A stretch of DNA of 14,347 nucleotides from Ruminococcus sp. (lineage in GTDB: Bacteria; Bacillota; Clostridia; Oscillospirales; Ruminococcaceae). Where the stretch lies: contig JAMPAO010000001.1 of NCBI GenBank assembly GCA_023667165.1, positions 6,051-20,397 on the forward strand, read 5' to 3'. The notes under the pieces are model-generated. The model did no database searches. It saw only the letters and a program-made list of their open reading frames with translations, and was not told where the DNA came from. Numbering within the stretch: the first letter of the stretch is position 1; the number at the start of each line of letters is the position of its first letter. A program made the position numbers and the translations under genes. Positions 1 to 7,524 of the stretch are shown in pieces.

Positions 1-34
1 TAAAGTTCTTGAAAACTGAATAAACTTTACACCT
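1..34 (-). terminator. Terminator of mini-gene A, cut by window edge
   Basis: AACTTTACACC at 23-33 pairs with TAAAGTT at 1-7, whose outer bases lie outside the window. The sequence and loop match the complete 14-bp hairpin at 347-389, so it is probably the terminator of mini-gene A. Confidence 0.45.
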
Positions 35-61
35 TTTGAATGTTGGGGAGTTGTGTTTAAT

Positions 62-217
62 TTATGATCTAATTTCTAAATCACCTAATTTAGCAATTAT
101 TTCATTAATTTTTGCCTTGGTTTCTTCGCTTGCTGTTGTCTTATGCTCTTCAAGGATTTTTTCAATTTCCTTTATATCACTATAAGTCAGCGCATTTTTT
201 GCCATTTCGTTCACCAC
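62..217 (-). CDS. Mini-gene A: 51-aa helical protein of unknown function
   Basis: I do not recognise this family. The frame starts at a GTG at 215-217, reads GTG GTG AAC GAA ATG, and stops with TAA at 62-64, giving 51 residues (47 if the ATG at 203-205 is used). The product is lysine/glutamate rich and looks like two short amphipathic helices (ALTYSDIKEIEKILEEH, then AKINEIIAKLGDLEIRS), with no signal peptide or membrane segment. It is supported as a gene by a perfect TTGACA-17-TATAAT promoter upstream, a duplicated AAAGGTGGTGA ribosome binding site, and a hairpin just after the stop. The neighbouring mini-gene B has the same promoter, leader and terminator but an unrelated coding sequence. 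The GTG start is preferred because GTG GTG AAY GA is shared by both genes and sits 7 bases after a GGTGG/GGCGG element. Confidence 0.55.
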   Translation of the reverse strand: MVNEMAKNALTYSDIKEIEKILEEHKTTASEETKAKINEIIAKLGDLEIRS

Positions 218-252
218 CTTTTCACCACCTTTATAATAATATCGTTGCTACT

Positions 253-281
253 ATTATAAAGGGTAATTCGGATTTTGTCAA
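253..281 (-). promoter_or_regulatory. Consensus promoter of mini-gene A
   Basis: On the minus strand TTGACA (276-281) and TATAAT (253-258) are both perfect and separated by exactly 17 bases. The predicted transcript starts near 246. Directly upstream of the -35 lies AACTTTACACC (282-292), the motif that also forms the arms of the terminator hairpins here, so it may be an operator or part of a repeat boundary. Confidence 0.75.
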
Positions 282-346
282 GGTGTAAAGTTTATTCAAC
301 ACGGAAATCAATTTTGCTTTACAAGTTTTGAAATATGTGATAAAAT

Positions 347-389
347 AAAGGTGTAAAGTTCTTGAAAACCGAAAAAACTTTACACCTTT
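347..389 (-). terminator. 14-bp hairpin terminator of mini-gene B
   Basis: AAAGGTGTAAAGTT (347-360) and AACTTTACACCTTT (376-389) are perfectly complementary around a 15-base loop. Read on the minus strand, the hairpin follows the stop of mini-gene B and is followed by ATTTTATC, a moderate U-rich tail. It lies between the two cassettes and stops read-through from B into A. Confidence 0.65.
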
Positions 390-402
390 TGAATGTATGT
401 AG

Positions 403-600
403 TTATACGTGTGTCAATTCTTTTTTACTGTCTTTGTTGATTTCGTTTGATGTTTCGGTTAAAAATTCGCTTAGAGTTTTTTCGTCTCCCGATTCAACAT
501 ATTCAAAGGCTTTTAAGATTTGGTCGCCCGTATATCCTAAACCCTTAAATAATTTTGACAGTCTCATAAATTCAGCCATATTCATTTCATCATTCACCAC
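403..600 (-). CDS. Mini-gene B: 65-aa protein of unknown function
   Basis: I do not recognise this family. The frame runs from GTG at 598-600 to TAA at 403-405 and gives 65 residues, with internal ATG options at codons 6 and 8. The middle (FMRLSKLFKGLGYTGDQIL) looks like a helix-turn-helix-sized pair of helices followed by an acidic segment (AFEYVESGDEKTLSEFL). No signal peptide or membrane segment is visible. A perfect promoter, a GGCGGTGAAAAGGTGGTGAA leader and a terminator hairpin 14 bases past the stop support it. The first codons (GTG GTG AAT GAT) match those of mini-gene A, but the proteins are not otherwise alike. Between the GTG start and codon 6, a tiny out-of-frame ATG ATG AAA TGA also exists, which could interfere with or couple translation. 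Confidence 0.6.
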   Translation of the reverse strand: MVNDEMNMAEFMRLSKLFKGLGYTGDQILKAFEYVESGDEKTLSEFLTETSNEINKDSKKELTHV

Positions 601-633
601 CTTTTCACCGCCCTTATTATAGTCGTTACCTAT

Positions 634-662
634 ATTATAGCGGATAAATTGGATTTTGTCAA
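634..662 (-). promoter_or_regulatory. Consensus promoter of mini-gene B
   Basis: TTGACA (657-662) and TATAAT (634-639) on the minus strand are perfect, with a 17-base spacer that begins AAATCC as in the mini-gene A promoter. The predicted transcript starts near 627. A degenerate copy of the ACTTTACAC motif (GACTTCACAC, about 663-672) abuts the -35. Confidence 0.75.
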
Positions 663-689
663 GTGTGAAGTCTATTCAATTTTCAAGGT

Positions 690-990
690 GCCTTGGTGCG
701 GGGGATTAATTCCCGTCCTCTTATCTTTTATATATAACATATAATTGCAGAGGCTTGCAAAAATATATTGATGATTATAACTATCGACTGTATTAGTCAT
801 AATTAATGCGGTTGATAGTTATTTTTATATCTTAATTATGGCTGCTATAGTTTACAATTATTTCTATGCCGTTTACCCGCTAAAAAAGGCATAAGGCAAA
901 GACGTTACCCGAGATTTGAACGCTCCGGTATCATTTCTTCGGCAGTTAGTGCAAACCTCAAAAAACAAACCGCGCAGAATACTGTCCCAA
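690..990. other. Gene-free AT-rich stretch
   Basis: No ORF with a ribosome binding site and no RNA gene is evident. It holds an imperfect palindrome centred on ATTAAT (GGGGATTAATTCCC, near 700-715), and an inverted repeat ATAACTATCGAC/GTTGATAGTTAT (777-788 and 811-822, one G-T pair) followed by TTTTTATAT on the plus strand. The second could be a weak plus-strand terminator, though no gene in the window feeds into it. Confidence 0.4.
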
Positions 991-994
991 CCGC

Positions 995-1023
995 TTGTAA
1001 AAAGCGGGAAAAAATGCTAAAAT
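995..1023 (+). promoter_or_regulatory. Extended -10 promoter of transglutaminase lipoprotein
   Basis: TTGTAA (995-1000), a 17-base spacer and TGCTAAAAT (1015-1023, an extended -10) precede the gene. A small dyad CCGCTT/AAGCGG (991-996 and 1002-1007) overlaps the -35 and could be an operator. The predicted start near 1030 leaves a very short leader with only a weak GGTGA ribosome binding site. Confidence 0.5.
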
Positions 1024-1042
1024 ATATCCGGTGATGATATTT

Positions 1043-1909
1043 ATGAAAAAGAATAAAATAAAACAATTAAAAAAATGGATGGCAGGGCTGCCGGTACTTG
1101 TATTACTGACCGCCTGCTCTGAAACGGATATCCGTCCCGAAGCTCCGGCGGAGGCGCAAAGCTCCGCCATAACGACGGTCGGTGAAACGACTGCGCCGGA
1201 GGAAAGCGATGAGAACCGGAGAACCGAAACACGACCCGAAAACGGGGCAGCCGCGTATACCACGCCCTACGGTATGTTCGTTCCCATTCCCCATATCCTT
1301 GAAATAAACGAGTATATGGTCAACAATCCCGTTGTGCTGGACAGCGGCTCGTCAATGGTCTATATAACTCCGAACGGCAGCAGGGAGGATGCCGAGGAGA
1401 TTATGAGTACCGTAAAGGATCTTTCCGATACGATCTGCCTGCGGTGTACCGACGACTATTCAAAAGCGTACGCCCTTGCCGTGTGGACCGGCACGAACGT
1501 CGCATATGACCACGACGCCGCTCACGATATGTCCGATCTGACCGTCACATCGCTTGAAGCCGTTATCAACAACGGTTTCCGCACTACCTGCGGAGGCTTT
1601 GCCAATTTATATTCCGCCCTCTGCGCCTGTCAGGGCATATACTGCCTTAATATGAAAGGCGGCACGTCAAGCGAGGGCTGGACAAGGGCGCAATTGGAGG
1701 AAGCACCCGCAAATCACGAGTGGAACGCTGTTTTTATAGACGGGAAATGGTACTATTCCGACTGCACATGGATAAGCGATCTCAGCTATGAGGACGGAGA
1801 AATTTACGGCGGCGAAGCGGTCCTGCCCTTTTACGCTTTGTTCGGATTCGGAGAGATGAGCGTCGAACACAGGATAGACAGATGCGAGCACAGAGATTAT
1901 TTCGGATAA
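1043..1909 (+). CDS. Transglutaminase-like cysteine-protease-fold lipoprotein
   Basis: A secreted lipoprotein of 288 residues with a transglutaminase-like (papain-fold) domain; such proteins are usually cell-surface peptidases or amidases rather than true transglutaminases. Residues 1-25 form a lysine-rich lipoprotein signal with lipobox LTAC, so Cys25 is the predicted lipidated residue. Residues about 26-72 are a low-complexity Ala/Glu/Thr/Pro linker. The catalytic triad is visible as Cys183 in RTTCGGFANLYSALC, His225 in NHEWNAVFIDGKWYYSDCTW, and Asp240 in the same segment. The start at 1043 is chosen because it gives MKKNK at the head of the signal peptide and has GGTGA 8 bases upstream; GTG at 1031 or ATG at 1034 would add 3-4 residues. 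It has its own promoter and is followed by the ABC exporter genes, with no evident functional link. The substrate cannot be told from the sequence. Confidence 0.85.
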   Translation: MKKNKIKQLKKWMAGLPVLVLLTACSETDIRPEAPAEAQSSAITTVGETTAPEESDENRRTETRPENGAAAYTTPYGMFVPIPHILEINEYMVNNPVVLDSGSSMVYITPNGSREDAEEIMSTVKDLSDTICLRCTDDYSKAYALAVWTGTNVAYDHDAAHDMSDLTVTSLEAVINNGFRTTCGGFANLYSALCACQGIYCLNMKGGTSSEGWTRAQLEEAPANHEWNAVFIDGKWYYSDCTWISDLSYEDGEIYGGEAVLPFYALFGFGEMSVEHRIDRCEHRDYFG

Positions 1910-1988
1910 TGTGAATATTACCAATAACCTTGTTCCTTTTTTATGTAATTTATCTGATTTGTCAATTTAAAACGGTAACAAATTGTGC

Positions 1989-1994
1989 TATAAT
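1989..1994 (+). promoter_or_regulatory. Extended -10 of ABC exporter operon
   Basis: TGCTATAAT (TATAAT at 1989-1994) is an extended -10 element. The -35 is poor: TTTAAA at 1966-1971 has the right 17-base spacing, while the better TTGTCA (1959-1964) is too far away at 24 bases. The ribosome binding site GCGAGG (2025-2030) lies 8 bases before the ATG at 2039. Confidence 0.5.
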
Positions 1995-2038
1995 AATTAT
2001 ATGCGTAAAAAATACAGCGATAATGCGAGGTTTGAAAT

Positions 2039-2740
2039 ATGAGCTTTGTTTCCGTAAAAAACGTTTATAAGCGATATCAAATGGGCGAGGTGACCATCAC
2101 CGCCTCCGACGGAGTTAATTTTGAGATCGAAAAGGGCGAGTTTGTGGTGATAACGGGTGCAAGCGGCGCGGGCAAGACCACCGTACTCAATCTTCTGGGC
2201 GGCATGGATACCTGCGACGAGGGCGAGATAATTGTAGACGGAAGCAATATCGCAGCCATGAAGCCGAAGGAGCTTATAGCCTACAGGAGGTACGATATAG
2301 GCTTTGTTTTCCAGTTCTACAATCTTGTTCAGAACCTTACCGCCCTTGAAAACGTGGAGCTTGCCGCCCAGATATGCAAAGACAGTCTTGACGCGGCGGA
2401 AATGCTGAAAAGAGTGGGTCTTGAGGACAGAATGGATAACTTTCCCGCCCAGCTTTCGGGAGGAGAGCAGCAAAGAGTTTCCATTGCAAGGGCTCTGGCA
2501 AAATCTCCCAAGCTGCTGCTCTGCGACGAGCCTACCGGAGCGCTTGATTACAATACGGGCAAAAATATCCTGAAGCTCCTTCAGGACACCTGCCGCGAAA
2601 AAGGAATGACGGTCATAGTTATCACCCACAATCAAGCTATAACACCCATGGCGGACAGAGTTATCAAAATAAAAAACAGCAAGGTGGCAAAGATCGCCTT
2701 AAATCCCAAGCCTATTCCCGTTGAAGAGATAGAATGGTAA
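2039..2740 (+). CDS. ABC transporter ATPase of MacB/LolD/BceA type
   Basis: The ATP-hydrolysing subunit of an exporter in the MacB/LolD/FtsE group, 233 residues, a usual length. Walker A is GASGAGKTT (40-48), the Q-loop glutamine is in FQFYNLVQ (about 92), the signature is LSGGEQ (139-144), Walker B is LLLCDEP (159-165) with catalytic Glu164, the D-loop GALD follows, and the H-loop is His197 in ITHNQ. It is cytoplasmic and should dimerise against the permease encoded just downstream, whose frame begins at or just after this gene's stop. No two-component system or antibiotic-resistance partner is next to it, so the substrate (peptide, lipid or drug) is open. The ATG at 2039 has GCGAGG 8 bases upstream. 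Confidence 0.93.
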   Translation: MSFVSVKNVYKRYQMGEVTITASDGVNFEIEKGEFVVITGASGAGKTTVLNLLGGMDTCDEGEIIVDGSNIAAMKPKELIAYRRYDIGFVFQFYNLVQNLTALENVELAAQICKDSLDAAEMLKRVGLEDRMDNFPAQLSGGEQQRVSIARALAKSPKLLLCDEPTGALDYNTGKNILKLLQDTCREKGMTVIVITHNQAITPMADRVIKIKNSKVAKIALNPKPIPVEEIEW

Positions 2741-2760
2741 GGGGGCGGGCAGGAATATTC

Positions 2761-5700
2761 ATGAAAAAGAAAAATATGATAATGCTCAACACCCTGCGGA
2801 ACGTGAAAAAATATCCCGGAAGATTTATCGCTATAATGGCGATAATCGCCATAAGCTGCGCGTTTTATTCCGGCGTAAAATCCGCGAGTCCCGACATGAA
2901 AAACAGCGCATGGGATTATTATGACGAATACGCCCTTGCGGATATACAGCTAAAGTCCACCCTCGGATTTGACGATACCGATATTGACAGTCTGCTCGGC
3001 GGCGATAATTTCGGCGCAGGCTATGCCGGATATTCGGGGGATTTCCTTACCGACGGCACAGGAGGCAGCGCGGCGGTCAAGGTAATGTCATATTCGGATG
3101 AGCAGCCCTTGAATAGGCTCATGCTTACGGAGGGCAGGATGCCCTCCGCTCCCGACGAATGCCTTGCGGACGCAGAATCGGGTCAGAAGATTGGCATTGA
3201 GCTCGGTCAGAGGATAGTTCTTGAAAACGACAGCGACGAGGATATTTCCGAGAGCCTTGAATACACCGAATTTACCGTTGTGGGACTGGTCAAATCCCCT
3301 CTTTACGTTACCTTTGACAGGGGAGCCACGCAGATAGGCACAGGCTCGCTGAGCGCGTTCATATATATCCCCGAGGAGAGCTTTGCTTACGGAGCTTATA
3401 CGGACATATACCTTTCCGTTCCCGCGGCGCACGCCGACGGTATCGCCCCGTTTTCCGGCGAATACAGCGATATCGTCGAAAAGGCGGAGCTGTTTCTGGG
3501 GGACGTTTCTCTGTCATATCTTGAAAGCAGAGGAAACAGCATAAGAGCCGAGGCGGAGGAGGAAATAGCCGACGCGAGGCAGAAGCTTGCGGACGGCGAA
3601 AAGAAATACAACGACGGCTATAAGGAATACAGCGACGGCTTGAAGGAATATAACGACGGCTACAAGGAATTCACCGAACAGCGGAAGGAATTTGAAGACG
3701 CCGCCGAGGAATACGAAAACGGCGTAAAGGAGATCGCCGAGGGCGAGGAAAGGCTTACCCGCCTGAGCGGTACCTGCGAACAGATAGACGGGTTTCTGGA
3801 GGATTACGCGCAGGTCTATATGAAGATACTTCCCGATGCTCTTCTTGACGTTTTCAAGGAAATACAGCAGATCTACGACGAAAACGACGTGGACGCATCA
3901 ATATCCGATCTGCTTGCGGTATATATAATATCCAATCCCGTTAAGGATCCCCAGTCCAAGACTGTCGCGGGAGCTGCCATACAGGGCGTGAACGAGCAGG
4001 TAAGAGCCGCCTCCGCCGCGGCATTGTCCGAGATATCGGTTCAGAAAGCCGCTCTTGAAGCGGCGGGGGAAGCTATCGAAGAAAACCGCGCTCTTATTGA
4101 CGAGGCGGAGCAGGAGATAAAGGACGCAAAAAAAGAGCTGGACAATGCCAAAAGGGAACTGGACGACGCCCAAGCCGAAATAAACGACGCCAAAGCGGAA
4201 ATAGCCGACGCGGAAGCGGAGATCGAGGAAACCGTTTCCGACGGCGAGTGGTACATATGGAACAGAGATGAATTCAATCCCGGCTGTATGTCATACGGCG
4301 AGGACGCGGATCGTTTGGACTCAATTGCCTCGGTGTTTCCTATCTTTTTCATTCTCATTGCCGCCCTTGTATGCTGCACTACCATGTCGAGAATGGTGGA
4401 GGAGCAGAGAACGGAAACGGGAACGCTTAAGGCTCTCGGCTACAGCTCCTTTACCATAATAATGCAGTATGTGCTGTACGCCGCAATTGCCAGCGTTATA
4501 GGCAGCATTATCGGTACTGCAATAGGCTTTGCGCTGCTTCCGAATATTTTCTTCAAGTGTTACGAAACTATGTACAGATATCCCAATTACAGTGCTCCTT
4601 TTATACCGTCCTTTGCCGCAGGCTGCATGACGGTATCCCTGATCTGCACCACGGGTTCGGCGGCGGCAACGTCAATATCGGAGCTTTCGGACGTTCCCGC
4701 GGCTCTTATCAGACCTAAGCCGCCGAAAAACGGCAAAAGGATCCTTTTGGAAAAGATCGGATTTATCTGGCGGAGAATGAAATTTTCCTATAAGGTGACT
4801 TTCAGAAACCTTTTGCGCTATAAGAGCAGGTTTTTAATGACGATAGTAGGCATAGGCGGCTGCACCGCACTGCTGCTGACGGCGTTCGGACTGAAAGAGT
4901 CTATCGCCTGCATTGCGGATAAGCAGTATGACGAGATATTCCTTTACGACGCCATGGCTGTGTTCGGCGACAAAGCGGACGAGGAGGACAGAAACGCCTT
5001 GGACGAGGTCATAGACGGCAGCGGCGAGATAATTTCCCATATGGGCGTTATACAGGAGAGCAGGGACGTTTTTTCCGAAAGCGCGGACAGGGAATGCTAT
5101 ATCTTCGCTCCCTCCGACGCGGAAGATCTGAACGATTATATCGTGCTGCGCAGACGTTCGGACGGCTCGCCCATAGCTCTTTCCGACGAAGGAGTTGTCA
5201 TTAACGAAAAGCTGAGCAATATGCTGGGTGCGGGAAAGGGCGATACCATTAACATTGAAGGTGCGGAAAGCGGCATTGTCATTACTGATATTGCCGAAAA
5301 CTACACGTTCCATTACGTTTATATGACGCAGACTGTCTACCGTTCGCTGTTCGGCGAAAAGGAGGATAACATTATTCTGATAAATACGGGAGATACTCCC
5401 GAAAAATCGGTGAGAAACGAGATATCCTCACGGCTGATAGCCTGCAGCGGCGTCATCTCCGCTTCCTTTACCTTTGACGGTACTGACAATTTCAGAAAAC
5501 TCGTTTCCAGCCTTGACCTTATAGTGGCGGTGCTTATAGTATTTGCCGGCGCATTGTCCCTGCTGATACTGTTCAATCTTGCCAATATAAACATCAACGA
5601 GCGTATTAGGGAGATAGCGACAATAAAGGTGCTGGGCTTCTTCGACGGGGAGGTCAGCGCGTACATCTACCGCGAAAATATAGTATCGTCGTTTATCGGC

Positions 5701-5913
5701 ATTGCCTGCGGACTTGTGCTGGGGATATTCCTGGAGGGTTTCGTGGTAAAGACCGCCGAAGTGGACGAGGTCATGTTCTCCCCCGACATACCGTGGTTCT
5801 GCTTTATCCTTGCTGCGGCGGTAATGATGATATTCGCGGCGGCAGTGAACGTGCTTTTGCATTTCAAGCTGAAAAAGATCGACATGGCGTCCTCAATGAA
5901 GGCCATCGAATAA
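2761..5913 (+). CDS. Large FtsX-family ABC permease with coiled coils
   Basis: Membrane subunit of the exporter, 1050 residues, far longer than MacB or LolC. The order is: TM1 (about 22-38); an extracytoplasmic domain; a coiled coil at about 261-335 made of seven-residue repeats (KKYNDGY, KEYSDGL, KEYNDGY and so on); a spacer; a second coiled coil at about 421-490 rich in Asp/Ala/Glu; an FtsX domain with three or four TM segments from about 520; a second N-terminal-like TM and outer domain from about 676; and a final FtsX domain (about 917 onward). Eight or so TM segments fit the duplicated FtsX permeases of Clostridia. The coils may form a stalk across the cell wall (inference). I chose ATG 2761, with AGGA 6 bases upstream; ATG 2734 overlaps the ATPase stop by 7 bases and would add 9 residues. 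It is probably translationally coupled to the ATPase. Confidence 0.9.
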   Translation: MKKKNMIMLNTLRNVKKYPGRFIAIMAIIAISCAFYSGVKSASPDMKNSAWDYYDEYALADIQLKSTLGFDDTDIDSLLGGDNFGAGYAGYSGDFLTDGTGGSAAVKVMSYSDEQPLNRLMLTEGRMPSAPDECLADAESGQKIGIELGQRIVLENDSDEDISESLEYTEFTVVGLVKSPLYVTFDRGATQIGTGSLSAFIYIPEESFAYGAYTDIYLSVPAAHADGIAPFSGEYSDIVEKAELFLGDVSLSYLESRGNSIRAEAEEEIADARQKLADGEKKYNDGYKEYSDGLKEYNDGYKEFTEQRKEFEDAAEEYENGVKEIAEGEERLTRLSGTCEQIDGFLEDYAQVYMKILPDALLDVFKEIQQIYDENDVDASISDLLAVYIISNPVKDPQSKTVAGAAIQGVNEQVRAASAAALSEISVQKAALEAAGEAIEENRALIDEAEQEIKDAKKELDNAKRELDDAQAEINDAKAEIADAEAEIEETVSDGEWYIWNRDEFNPGCMSYGEDADRLDSIASVFPIFFILIAALVCCTTMSRMVEEQRTETGTLKALGYSSFTIIMQYVLYAAIASVIGSIIGTAIGFALLPNIFFKCYETMYRYPNYSAPFIPSFAAGCMTVSLICTTGSAAATSISELSDVPAALIRPKPPKNGKRILLEKIGFIWRRMKFSYKVTFRNLLRYKSRFLMTIVGIGGCTALLLTAFGLKESIACIADKQYDEIFLYDAMAVFGDKADEEDRNALDEVIDGSGEIISHMGVIQESRDVFSESADRECYIFAPSDAEDLNDYIVLRRRSDGSPIALSDEGVVINEKLSNMLGAGKGDTINIEGAESGIVITDIAENYTFHYVYMTQTVYRSLFGEKEDNIILINTGDTPEKSVRNEISSRLIACSGVISASFTFDGTDNFRKLVSSLDLIVAVLIVFAGALSLLILFNLANININERIREIATIKVLGFFDGEVSAYIYRENIVSSFIGIACGLVLGIFLEGFVVKTAEVDEVMFSPDIPWFCFILAAAVMMIFAAAVNVLLHFKLKKIDMASSMKAIE

Positions 5914-6019
5914 GCGGCGTACGGCGGGTTTATGCGGTTATTTGATTTTATTCCTCGCCCCAAAATTCGCTGCGGTCGGCGCGGCATCAAACCGGTCTGT
6001 ATAATGGGAGATAATTACA

Positions 6020-7411
6020 ATGTCATCACAGGTCAAAAAATATGAAATGGATATGTGCAGCGGACCGATACTGAAAAAGATGCTGGTGTTCACGCTGCCG
6101 CTTATGCTTTCGGGAATATTGCAGCTTCTTTTCAACGCGGCGGATATCGTAGTGGTAGGACGCTTTGCGGGCGATGATTCCCTGGGAGCGGTTGGATCGA
6201 CTTCAGCGCTGATCAACCTGCTGACAAATCTTTTTATGGGTCTTTCGGTGGGCGCGAACGTCGTTGCCGCACGGTTTTTCGGCGCAAAGCGTTCCGAGGA
6301 GCTTAGCAGGACGGTCCACACGACCATGGCTCTCAGCCTGATAAGCGGCGTACTGCTCACAGCGATCGGTCTGTTCGGAGCAAGGCAGATACTTACGCTT
6401 ATGCAGACTCCTCCGGAGGTCATAGAGCTTGCCTCGGAGTATCTTAGAATATATTTTATAGGCATAACCTCGTCAATGGTATATAATTTCGGCAGTGCGC
6501 TGCTGCGCGCCGTGGGCGATACAAGACGGCCGCTGTATTATCTGATAATAGCGGGGGCGGTAAACGTTCTGCTTAATCTTCTGTTCGTTATCGTCCTTAA
6601 AATGGACGTGGCGGGAGTGGCGCTTGCAACCGCTGTTTCTCAGACTCTGTCCGCCGCGCTGGTGGTGCGGTGCCTTATCAGAGAAAAAAGCGATATACAT
6701 CTTGATCCGAAGAAAATAGGCATTGACCGCTCAAAGCTGTCGCTCATCTTAAGGGTGGGACTTCCCGCAGGATTTCAAGGAACGGTCTTTTCCCTGTCAA
6801 ACGTTGTGATACAGTCCTCGGTAAACACCTTCGGACATATAGTTATAGCAGGCAATTCCGCCGCTGCCAATATAGAGGGTTTCGTTTATATGGCAATGAA
6901 CTCGTTTTACCAGGCGACTATATCTTTTGTAAGCCAGAATTTCGGCGCGGGGGAATATAAGCGGATAAACAAAATAGTCCTTACGGGGGAAGCATGCGTT
7001 GTAACGGTGGGATTGCTGCTGGGGAATACGGCATATCTTCTGGGAGAGCCTCTTTTGGGGATATACTCGAAAAGTCCCGATATAATATCCGCCGGAATGG
7101 TCAGAATGCAGATAATATGCACTACCTACGCCCTTTGCGGAATGATGGACGTTATGGTCGGAGCGCTGAGAGGTCTGGGCAGCTCCGTAATACCCATGAT
7201 AGTTTCCCTCATAGGCGCCTGCGGTCTGCGGCTGCTGTGGATAGCCGTTGTGTTCGATATTCCCGAATATCATTTTATCCGCACGGTGTACATTTCCTAC
7301 CCCATTACATGGACAATAACCCTGGCGGCGCACTGCGTATGCTTTGCCGTTGTAAGGAGCAGGGTAAAACGGAAGTATGAAATTCCTCTCAGCGGCAGCG
7401 AAAAAGCATAG
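6020..7411 (+). CDS. MATE family multidrug efflux transporter
   Basis: A cation-coupled efflux pump of the MATE family, 463 residues, the usual length for about 12 TM segments. The family N-terminus is clear: MLVFTLPLMLSGILQLLFN, then AADIVVVGRFAG and AVGSTSALINLLTNLFMGLS, with the characteristic GANVVAARFFGA. The second half repeats the fold from about residue 240 (LRVGLPAGFQG, then NVVIQSSVNTFG). GGGAG at 6006-6010 is 9 bases before the ATG. The 106 bases before it hold no gene and no clear terminator, so it may be read from the ABC operon or from an unseen promoter. MATE pumps export cationic drugs and metabolites; the substrate here is not predictable. It ends facing the minus-strand membrane-protein gene, with a shared terminator between them. 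Confidence 0.93.
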   Translation: MSSQVKKYEMDMCSGPILKKMLVFTLPLMLSGILQLLFNAADIVVVGRFAGDDSLGAVGSTSALINLLTNLFMGLSVGANVVAARFFGAKRSEELSRTVHTTMALSLISGVLLTAIGLFGARQILTLMQTPPEVIELASEYLRIYFIGITSSMVYNFGSALLRAVGDTRRPLYYLIIAGAVNVLLNLLFVIVLKMDVAGVALATAVSQTLSAALVVRCLIREKSDIHLDPKKIGIDRSKLSLILRVGLPAGFQGTVFSLSNVVIQSSVNTFGHIVIAGNSAAANIEGFVYMAMNSFYQATISFVSQNFGAGEYKRINKIVLTGEACVVTVGLLLGNTAYLLGEPLLGIYSKSPDIISAGMVRMQIICTTYALCGMMDVMVGALRGLGSSVIPMIVSLIGACGLRLLWIAVVFDIPEYHFIRTVYISYPITWTITLAAHCVCFAVVRSRVKRKYEIPLSGSEKA

Positions 7412-7450
7412 CGGCGGTCTGCGGTATTTTTGCAAGGGTTCATCGGCTGA

Positions 7451-7494
7451 AAAAAATATGCCGTTTCCTCAAGCGGGAAACGGCATTGTCTTTT
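7451..7494. terminator. Bidirectional terminator between convergent genes
   Basis: ATGCCGTTTCC (7458-7468) and GGAAACGGCAT (7476-7486) form an 11-bp stem with a 7-base loop. On the plus strand TGTCTTTT follows (for the MATE gene). On the minus strand ATATTTTTTTC follows, a stronger U tract, for the unknown membrane protein. Confidence 0.85.
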
Positions 7495-7524
7495 ATCGGC
7501 GTTTTTTCGCAGGGCGGAGCGGGA

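Larger units (their letters stand above)
1..690. repeat. Two tandem cassettes with shared flanks
   Basis: Unit A (about 1-300) and unit B (about 350-690) share the promoter/leader (about 90 bases) and the terminator block with the preceding ACATTCAAAAGGTGTAAAG (about 45 bases), but not the ORF between them. The 11-mer AACTTTACACC or its complement is intact at 23-33, 282-292, 350-360 and 376-386. A degenerate copy is at 663-673 and a truncated one at 1-7. It therefore brackets each unit in inverted orientation. The array may continue beyond the left edge. Confidence 0.65.

Noticed and set aside
362..622. Plus-strand open frame of 86 codons across mini-gene B
   Set aside because: It begins in the terminator hairpin, has no ribosome binding site, and is antisense to a gene with a perfect promoter.
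1..690. CRISPR array
   Set aside because: The repeats are few, palindromic, unevenly spaced and tied to promoters and terminators of ORFs, not to uniform spacers.
902..930. tRNA-like T-loop (GTTCAAATC on the minus strand)
   Set aside because: The flanking bases do not form a T-stem and no acceptor or anticodon arm is found; at most a chance match or old remnant.
6000..6005. TATAAT just before the MATE gene
   Set aside because: Transcription from it would start inside the gap between the ribosome binding site and the ATG, and no -35 is present at the right distance.
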